From contig NZ_VFVY01000008.1 in NCBI RefSeq assembly GCF_006442315.1, positions 1-64,000 of the forward strand: a stretch of 64,000 nt of DNA, in the 5' to 3' direction. Positions 58,574 to 64,000 of the stretch are shown in pieces. Numbering within the stretch: the stretch's first letter is position 1; the number at the start of each line of letters is the position of its first letter. A model generated the notes under the pieces. The model was not told the origin of the DNA. It saw only the letters and a program-made list of their open reading frames with translations, and did no database searches. Position numbers and translations under genes: made by a program. The stretch comes from Mesorhizobium sp. B2-3-4 (GTDB lineage Bacteria; Pseudomonadota; Alphaproteobacteria; Rhizobiales; Rhizobiaceae).

Positions 58574-58826
58574 TGTGGCCCCGTTCTCCCTCTTCTGCGC
58601 GATTCCAGGCGGAAAACCGCCCACACTTTTCCTGGAATTGCTCAGGCGATCCGCTGTTCATTTTTGCGTGATCTGTTCCCGAATGAGCGGAATTTGGCAC
58701 GGGACCGGCCAATTTGTCCAGCCATTCTGAATGAATGTTCAACAAATGGTGTTGCGTTTTCCTGCATGTGCGCTACGCTTTGCCGGCGTTCGAAATGAGC
58801 ATTCGTCGATTGGGGACCGAGGGCTG
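58574..58826. promoter_or_regulatory. Divergent control region of the amine cluster
   Basis: A 253-nt gap between the oxidoreductase operon and the methyltransferase operon. It holds several CATT/AATG half-sites, including TGAATGAATGTTCA near 58728 and CGAAATGAGCATTCG near 58790, spaced like TetR-family operators. The BetI-like regulator encoded downstream is the natural candidate. The exact site cannot be fixed by eye. Confidence 0.4.
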
Positions 58827-59627
58827 ATGATCGAAATGGCAGATGCCGAACCGGAGTATGACGATATCGCCATCCGCTTCCTTGAGGCGTTGTGGGGCGA
58901 AGGCTATCTGTCGCCGGGCGGGCCCGATGAAGTCGACCGGGTGGTCGAGGGACTTTCGCTGAAGGGCAAGGCGATCCTCGACATCGGTTGCGGCTGCGGC
59001 GGCATCACTTTGCATCTGGTCGGGCGCCACGGCGCGGCGCATGCGACAGGCTTCGATGTCGAGCGGCCGGTGATCGCGGCGGCCAGGCAGCGCGCCTCGG
59101 CGCTCGGCCTTGGCGATCGCGCCAGCTTCGTCCAGGCCGCGCCGGGCATGCTGCCTTTCGCCGATCGCTCCTTCGATGTCGTCTTCTCCAAGGACGCGCT
59201 GCTGCATGTGCCCGACAAGGACGCCCTGTTCGCCGAGATTTTCCGTGTGCTCAAACCGGGCGGCGTTTTCGCCGCTTCCAACTGGATGATCTCTCACGAT
59301 GGCGAACCGTCGCCCGAGATGAAGGCCTATGTCGCTGCCGAGGGTCTGTCTTTCGCCATGGCTTCACCGGCGCGCTATATCAAGGCGATGCAGCGTGCCG
59401 GCTTTGTCGAGGTCACGGCACGCGACCGCAATCCCTGGTATCGCGAAGTGGCGCGCGGCGAACTGCAAAGGCTGAGAGGGCCTCTCTATCCGGCGGTCGC
59501 CGCTGTCGTAGGCGCGGCCTATGTCGACAAGAACATCAAGACCTGGGAAGCCATGCAGAAGGTGCTTGACAGTGGCGAGCACCGTCCCACTCATCTTCGC
59601 GGATGGAAGCCGGATGCAGAGGGATAG
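58827..59627 (+). CDS. Class I SAM-dependent methyltransferase
   Basis: A 266-aa Rossmann-fold methyltransferase. SAM motif I is [18 protein letters not shown], motif II/post-I has [19 protein letters not shown], motif IV is [19 protein letters not shown], and motif V is [15 protein letters not shown]. The [15 protein letters not shown] segment and the ending HLRGWKP resemble phosphoethanolamine- and dimethylglycine-type N-methyltransferases, so a small amine acceptor is likely but not proven. ATG 58827 is used; ATG 58836 is an alternative. It is first in the plus-strand operon. Confidence 0.85.
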   Translation: MIEMADAEPEYDDIAIRFLEALWGEGYLSPGGPDEVDRVVEGLSLKGKAILDIGCGCGGITLHLVGRHGAAHATGFDVERPVIAAARQRASALGLGDRASFVQAAPGMLPFADRSFDVVFSKDALLHVPDKDALFAEIFRVLKPGGVFAASNWMISHDGEPSPEMKAYVAAEGLSFAMASPARYIKAMQRAGFVEVTARDRNPWYREVARGELQRLRGPLYPAVAAVVGAAYVDKNIKTWEAMQKVLDSGEHRPTHLRGWKPDAEG

Positions 59628-59633
59628 CCGGCG

Positions 59634-60347
59634 ATGCTGGAGACCGTGACACGCATGAAGACGGCGGACGCCAGGGATGCCCTGCTTGAACCGGCGCGGA
59701 AGGCCGAATCCGAGAAGCGCGGACGCAAGGCCTCGAAAGAGGTCAGGCAGCTTCAGCTCATCGAGGCGACGATCGATTCTCTGGCCAAGCGCGGTTATTC
59801 TGAGACGACGATGGCCGATGTCGCCGACGGCGCCGGCCTGTCGCGCGGCATCGTCAACTTCCACTTCGAGAGCAAGGAGAAGCTGCTCGTCGCCACCTTG
59901 CAGTTTATGTATGACGAATACTCGGCGCATTGGCGCAATGCGCTGCAGAAGGCCGGGGATGATCCCGCCCGCCAGCTGCAGGCGCTGGTCGCCGCCGATT
60001 TCGATCGCTCGATCTGCAACAAACGCAAGCTCGCCGCCTGGTGCGCCTTCTGGGGCGAGGCCAAGTCGCGGCCGACCTATCAGGCGCTGAGCAGCGCGCG
60101 CGACGTCGTCTATCAGGACATCTTCATCGATCTCTGCGCCGCGCTGAAGCAGAGCGGCTCCTATGCCTATGAGCCGCCGGTCATGGCGCTGGCTCTCAGC
60201 GCCATGCTGGAAGGCTTGTGGCTGCGATTGATGATGGGAACCGAGGATACGACGCGCGAGACCGCCTTGCAGGCGGCCAATGAATTCCTGTCGGCGGCTT
60301 TCCCCAAACACTACCCGCACAAGGCCGCCGCCAAGACAAGATCATAA
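59634..60347 (+). CDS. TetR-family regulator, BetI-like
   Basis: A 237-aa repressor with an unusually long basic N-terminus (about 35 residues) before the HTH (IEATIDSLAKRGYSETTMAD, then VADGAGLSRGIVNFHFESKE). The C-terminal ligand domain has RKLAAWCAFWGEAKSRPTYQ and ALSAMLEGLWLRLMMG, the BetI-family pattern, which in BetI senses choline. It lies 6 nt after the methyltransferase and probably represses the divergent cluster until an amine ligand binds. Confidence 0.9.
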   Translation: MLETVTRMKTADARDALLEPARKAESEKRGRKASKEVRQLQLIEATIDSLAKRGYSETTMADVADGAGLSRGIVNFHFESKEKLLVATLQFMYDEYSAHWRNALQKAGDDPARQLQALVAADFDRSICNKRKLAAWCAFWGEAKSRPTYQALSSARDVVYQDIFIDLCAALKQSGSYAYEPPVMALALSAMLEGLWLRLMMGTEDTTRETALQAANEFLSAAFPKHYPHKAAAKTRS

Positions 60348-60378
60348 AAACCAGAAGACCACAGAGGATGGAACAGCA

Positions 60379-61461
60379 ATGAAGACATTCACACGACGCC
60401 TGACACTGACCCTGGCGCTGGCCGGGACCCTGGCGGCTTCGGCCGCCGCCCTGGCGATCGCCGCCGACAAGGACCTGATCGTATTCGACTGGTCGGGCTA
60501 TGAGGATCCGAGCTTCCACCCGAAATATGTTGAGAAGAATGGCGATTCACCGACCTTCGCCTTCTTCGGCGATGAGGACGAAGCCTTCGAAAAGGTGCGT
60601 TCCGGCTTCAAGGCCGATCTTGGCCATCCCTGCTCGCAAAGCGTGGTGAAATGGCGCGAGGCGGGCCTGCTGCAGCCGCTCGACACGTCGAAGATAACAG
60701 GCTGGAAGGACCTCAATCCCGGCATCATGGCGATGAAGAATCTCGCCACCACGCCGGACGGCAAGGCGTGGTTCATGCCTTGGGACTGGGGCAACACGCA
60801 GCTCACCTACAACTCCTCCAAGATCGACGCCAAGGACGTGCAGTCGCTGAAGGCGTTCGCCGATCCGAAGTTCAAGGGCCGGGTGTCGATCGGCGACAAT
60901 GTCGACGACGCCTATGCGCTGGCGGCGCTCGCCATCGGCATGAAGGACTGGACCACGATGACGGACGACCAGTTCAAGCAGGCGTCCGACTTCCTGCGCC
61001 AGGTGCACAAGAATGTGCGGTCCTACTGGACCGACACCACCGACATCGTCCAGCTGCTGTCCGGCGGCGAGGTCGACCTCGCCTGGGCCTGGAACGATGC
61101 GACGGTGCAGTCGGTCAAGGCAGGCGTGCCGATCAAGTCCGTGAAGGATACCAATGAAGGCATCTCGACCTGGGTCTGCGGCTATGTGCTGTTCAAGGAC
61201 GCGCCCGGCAATGTCGACAAGGCCTACGACTATCTGAACGCCGTCAACGACCCGGAGACCGCCAAGGTGCTGGTCAAGGACTGGGGTTATGGACAGGCCA
61301 ACGCCAAGGGCATGGCCGGCGTCGACCAGGCGATCCTGAAGGAGAAGGGCTATGACGACGTGCAGAAATTCGTCGATAAGACGCTGTTCCAGTCGCCGTT
61401 GCCATCCGATCTCAAGCTCAAGATGATCGCCGAGTTCGAGAAGATCAAAGCGGGCTATTGA
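60379..61461 (+). CDS. Extracellular substrate-binding protein, PotD-like (copy 1)
   Basis: A 360-aa SBP_bac_8/PotD-type periplasmic protein with a signal peptide (residues 1-28). The mature start DLIVFDWSGYEDPSF is followed by PTFAFFGDEDEAFEKV and GHPCSQSVVKWREAGLL. It resembles spermidine/putrescine-binding proteins of ABC importers. The pocket region EVDLAWAWNDATVQSVKAGV differs from copy 2. The start at 60379 begins the signal peptide. The permease genes must lie outside the window, and the tail of a matching ATPase is at the window end. Confidence 0.9.
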   Translation: MKTFTRRLTLTLALAGTLAASAAALAIAADKDLIVFDWSGYEDPSFHPKYVEKNGDSPTFAFFGDEDEAFEKVRSGFKADLGHPCSQSVVKWREAGLLQPLDTSKITGWKDLNPGIMAMKNLATTPDGKAWFMPWDWGNTQLTYNSSKIDAKDVQSLKAFADPKFKGRVSIGDNVDDAYALAALAIGMKDWTTMTDDQFKQASDFLRQVHKNVRSYWTDTTDIVQLLSGGEVDLAWAWNDATVQSVKAGVPIKSVKDTNEGISTWVCGYVLFKDAPGNVDKAYDYLNAVNDPETAKVLVKDWGYGQANAKGMAGVDQAILKEKGYDDVQKFVDKTLFQSPLPSDLKLKMIAEFEKIKAGY

Positions 61462-61579
61462 GTCTTCGGCGCGAAGGCCCATCCGTCTGCCGGCAGCGGC
61501 GGCGGATGGGCTCGCCAAAGCGCCTGAATTTGCCTAACCTTGCTCCCGACATCTTTCGCGATGGGGGAGTTTTCGCGCC

Positions 61580-62656
61580 ATGAATTCCATGCTTCGCCGC
61601 CTGGTTGCCGCTGCCGCCTGCGTGATCGGCGCCGGCGCGGTCTATGCCTTTGCCGAAGGCGGCGGCGAACTCGTGGTGTTCGACTGGTCCGGCTATGAGG
61701 ACCCTCTGCTGCACCCCGCCTACACCGCCAAATACGGCGCCGAGCCGACCTTCGCCTTCTTCGGCGACGAGGACGAGGCGTTCGAGAAGATGCGGGCCGG
61801 CTTCAAGGCCGACATCGCGCATCCCTGTTCGCAAAGTGTTGCCAAATGGCGCGACGCGGGCATGCTGCAGCCGATCGACACCAGCCGCATCGCCGGTTGG
61901 AAGGATCTCAATCCCGGCATCATGGCGATGAAGAACCTGACCACGACCGAGGACGGCAAGGCCTGGTTCATGCCGTTCGACTGGGGCAACACCGCGTTGC
62001 TCTACCGCACCGACAATGTGACGGCCGACGAGGTGAAGTCACTCAGGATCTTGGCCGATCCGAAATTCAAGGGGCGCGTCACCATCGGCGACAATGTCGA
62101 TGACGCGTATGCGCTGGCGAGCCTGGTCATCGGGCTCAAGGATTGGACCAAGATGACGGACGCGCAATTCAAGGAGGCGTCGGACTTCTTGCGCCAGGTG
62201 CACAAGAACGTCCGTCTTTACTGGACCGATTCGAGCGACATCGACCAGGCCTTTTCCGGCAATGAGGTCGACCTCGCCTGGGGATGGGGCCAGACGTTGA
62301 TCGCGATGAGCGGGCAGGGCGTTCCCGTCGCCATGAACCGGGACACCAAGGAGGGGATGTCGACCTGGGTCTGCGGTTATGTGCTGATGAAGGATGCGCC
62401 CGGCAAGCTCGACCAGGCCTATGATTTCCTGAGCGCGGTCAATGCGCCCGAGATATCGAAATACATGGTCACGACCTTTGGCTACGGCCATGGCAACAGC
62501 GCCGGCATGGCCGCGATCGACCACAAGGTGCTGGCCGAGCGCGGCTTCGACGACATCGACAAGTTCCTCGACAAGACCCTGTTCCAGCAGCCGGTGGCGC
62601 CGGAACTGAAGAAGCGGATGGTTGACGAGTTCGAGAAGATCAAGGCCGGCTATTGA
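61580..62656 (+). CDS. Extracellular substrate-binding protein, PotD-like (copy 2)
   Basis: A 358-aa paralogue of copy 1, tandemly duplicated and very similar over most of its length (both contain DWSGYEDP, FAFFGDEDEAFEK and the C-terminal EFEKIKAGY). A signal peptide lies at residues 1-24 (ending GAVYAFA). The likely ligand segment differs: EVDLAWGWGQTLIAMSGQGV instead of WNDATVQSVKAGV. This suggests related but distinct ligands. Its stop overlaps the TTG start of the amine oxidase gene. Confidence 0.9.
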   Translation: MNSMLRRLVAAAACVIGAGAVYAFAEGGGELVVFDWSGYEDPLLHPAYTAKYGAEPTFAFFGDEDEAFEKMRAGFKADIAHPCSQSVAKWRDAGMLQPIDTSRIAGWKDLNPGIMAMKNLTTTEDGKAWFMPFDWGNTALLYRTDNVTADEVKSLRILADPKFKGRVTIGDNVDDAYALASLVIGLKDWTKMTDAQFKEASDFLRQVHKNVRLYWTDSSDIDQAFSGNEVDLAWGWGQTLIAMSGQGVPVAMNRDTKEGMSTWVCGYVLMKDAPGKLDQAYDFLSAVNAPEISKYMVTTFGYGHGNSAGMAAIDHKVLAERGFDDIDKFLDKTLFQQPVAPELKKRMVDEFEKIKAGY

Positions 62657-63963
62657 ACGACAGGACCGAAAGAACCGACGTCGTCATCGTCGGCGCCGGC
62701 TTTACCGGCTTGTCGGCCGCGCTCGAACTGCGGCGTGCCGGCATCGATTGCGTGCTGTTGGAAGCCCGCGATCGCGTCGGCGGCCGTGTCGAGGCGATGC
62801 GCAACGGACTTGGCGAGCTGATCGACGGCGGCGGCCAATTCCTTTGCGAGGACATGCCTGAACTGATGGCGCTGGCGAAGGCACGCGGCAAGACCTTCGT
62901 CGAGACCTATGTCGACGGCGATTTCATAACCCATCCGGCAATGTCGGCCCAAAGAGCCGAGCGGACCTATCACGCGTCGATGGCGATCCGCGAGCGCATG
63001 AACGGGATAGAGCCGGACGATCCTGCCATTGCCGGACTGACCGTTGCCGACTGGCTGGAGCGGCAGGATGACGCGGGCGAGGCCAAGGCGGCCTTCCGGT
63101 CGATGATCGAGGGCCTGTGGTGCCTGGCGCTGGAGAAGGTCCCGCTGTGGTACCTGATCAGCAACGACCGGCGCATCACCAACGACGTGCCGGAGCTGCA
63201 GTATTTCCTGGCCGAGACCATGCATTCGCTGGCCGAGGATTTGGCCGCCGACCTCGGCGGCCGCGTGCGGCTTCGCACTGCGGTAACGCGCATCGCGCAT
63301 GGGTCGGAGGGCGTAAGCGCCGTCACCGAAACAGCAACGATCGAAGCGCGTGCCGTTCTGGTCGCGGCTTCGCCTGCCATGACGTCGCGGGTCGCGTTCT
63401 CGCCACCTTTGCCGGATGCGCTGGTGGCGGCGCTCGGCGCCTGGCAAGGCGGCACCGTCATCAAGATCGTCGTGCGCTATTCCCGCGCCTTCTGGCGCGA
63501 CAAGGGCCTGAGCGGCATGGTGATGTGGCGCGACGTGCCGGGGCTGTTCGTCTGCGATACCAGCAAGGATGACCAGCATCCGGCGCTGGTGGTTTTCATC
63601 GGTGGTCCGTCGGCGGTGGAATGGCGCGGCTACGGCCAGGAGGGCCTGCGCGGCAAGCTTGCGGCGAGACTGGTCGAAGCGCTCGGCCCGGGCGCCGCTG
63701 ACTGGACCGGCTTCGCCATCCGCTACTGGTTCAACGACACGGGAAGCGTTGGCGGCTACAGCGACCTCATTGTCGACATGGGGGCGACGAGCGCCGAACG
63801 GACGATCCTGGCCGGCGCCCCGCCGGTCCATTTCGCGTCGTCGGAACTGTCGCCGTCATTCCCGGGCTATGTCGAAGGCGCGATCGTGGCCGGGCGCATC
63901 GCCGCGCGCAAGATCATCGCGGACGTTCAGTCGGCCATCGCGACCAGCGCTTCAGGATCGTAA
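62653..63963 (+). CDS. FAD-dependent amine oxidase (monoamine oxidase-like)
   Basis: A 436-aa flavin amine oxidase. The N-terminal FAD motif is DVVIVGAGFTGLSAALELRR, followed by LLEARDRVGGRVEAM. The substrate-side motif GGGQFLCEDMPELMALAKAR and the C-terminal EGAIVAGRIAARKII complete the fold. It probably oxidises the amine brought in by the binding proteins. The start is TTG at 62653, overlapping the preceding TGA by three bases, so it is translationally coupled. Its 3' end overlaps the antisense ATPase gene by 37 nt. Confidence 0.88.
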   Translation: MNDRTERTDVVIVGAGFTGLSAALELRRAGIDCVLLEARDRVGGRVEAMRNGLGELIDGGGQFLCEDMPELMALAKARGKTFVETYVDGDFITHPAMSAQRAERTYHASMAIRERMNGIEPDDPAIAGLTVADWLERQDDAGEAKAAFRSMIEGLWCLALEKVPLWYLISNDRRITNDVPELQYFLAETMHSLAEDLAADLGGRVRLRTAVTRIAHGSEGVSAVTETATIEARAVLVAASPAMTSRVAFSPPLPDALVAALGAWQGGTVIKIVVRYSRAFWRDKGLSGMVMWRDVPGLFVCDTSKDDQHPALVVFIGGPSAVEWRGYGQEGLRGKLAARLVEALGPGAADWTGFAIRYWFNDTGSVGGYSDLIVDMGATSAERTILAGAPPVHFASSELSPSFPGYVEGAIVAGRIAARKIIADVQSAIATSASGS

Positions 63964-64000
63964 GCGAGGCGGATAGGGGTGCCGACCGGGATATCATCGG
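63927..64000 (-). CDS. C-terminal tail of an ABC transporter ATPase (PotA-like), partial
   Basis: A minus-strand frame entering from the right edge encodes DDIPVGTPIRLAYDPEALVA and then MAD before a TGA at 63927-63929. This matches the end of the TOBE_2 domain of PotA/UgpC-type ATPases (a V-G-x-P-V/I-x-L/V pattern, then a D-P-E-x-L-V-A-M ending). Only the last 23 residues are visible. The product would be the ATPase of the importer that uses the binding proteins just upstream. It overlaps the 3' end of the amine oxidase gene on the other strand. Confidence 0.65.
   Translation of the reverse strand, partial: DDIPVGTPIRLAYDPEALVAMAD

Overview
The window looks like a chromosomal segment from a member of the Rhizobiales, most likely Mesorhizobium or a close relative. 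The evidence is high GC, the tkt-gap-pgk-fbaB block next to zapA and 6S RNA, rluD beside rpoH, the pst-pho operon, a PhyR-NepR-EcfG stress locus, and intergenic palindromes of a kind common in that genus. Taxonomy is inferred from gene content and protein style, not from a database search.

Region by region: 0.1-2.3 kb holds a WYL-domain regulator, a conserved hypothetical gene, a DJ-1/PfpI protein and a 55-aa DUF1127-like gene, with two nearly identical promoter-operators. 2.4-4.1 kb has a small membrane protein, an SGNH hydrolase broken by an in-frame TGA, and a DUF899 protein. 4.3-12.2 kb carries central carbon genes (fbaB, pgk, gap, tkt) around a CPA1-type cation/proton antiporter. 12.4-18.3 kb has zapA, a likely 6S RNA, a 1-Cys peroxiredoxin, a persulfide-dioxygenase-like enzyme, rpoH, an RluA-family pseudouridine synthase and tRNA-Glu. 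18.5-21.7 kb is a run of small secreted, lipoprotein or cytosolic proteins of unknown function and one candidate short transcript. 21.8-30.9 kb has a four-PAS hybrid kinase followed by a PHO box and pstSCAB-phoU-phoB. 31-36 kb is a ROK repressor divergent from a xylose-type ABC system (xylFHG), with a perfect operator over the xylF promoter.

36-49 kb is a general stress response (GSR) neighbourhood: phyR divergent from nepR-ecfG, three HWE-type sensor kinases, a single-domain response regulator, a Crp/Fnr regulator, and several small envelope proteins. Eight sites match the EcfG promoter pattern (GGAAC, 16-17 nt, CGTT), each upstream of a gene here: phyR, nepR-ecfG, a 108-aa lipoprotein-like gene, a DUF1328 gene, a DUF883 pair, a 57-aa membrane protein, a diacylglycerol-kinase-like gene and a triple PRC-barrel gene. 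The region therefore reads as the core regulator plus a local regulon.

49-53.9 kb contains a phosphonate-monoester-hydrolase/sulfatase-like enzyme whose 3' end shares an 11-copy heptamer repeat region with the PRC-barrel gene, an operon resembling the Bacillus quinone-detoxification genes, and a membrane dipeptidase. 53.9-64 kb is a divergent cluster with two PYROXD2/CrtI-like FAD oxidoreductases, a GcvT-like protein with an 82-aa partner, a SAM methyltransferase, a BetI-like TetR regulator, two tandem PotD-like binding proteins, an FAD amine oxidase and the tail of an ABC ATPase. It is probably a transport and catabolic system for a polyamine or N-methylated amine whose substrate cannot be named from sequence.
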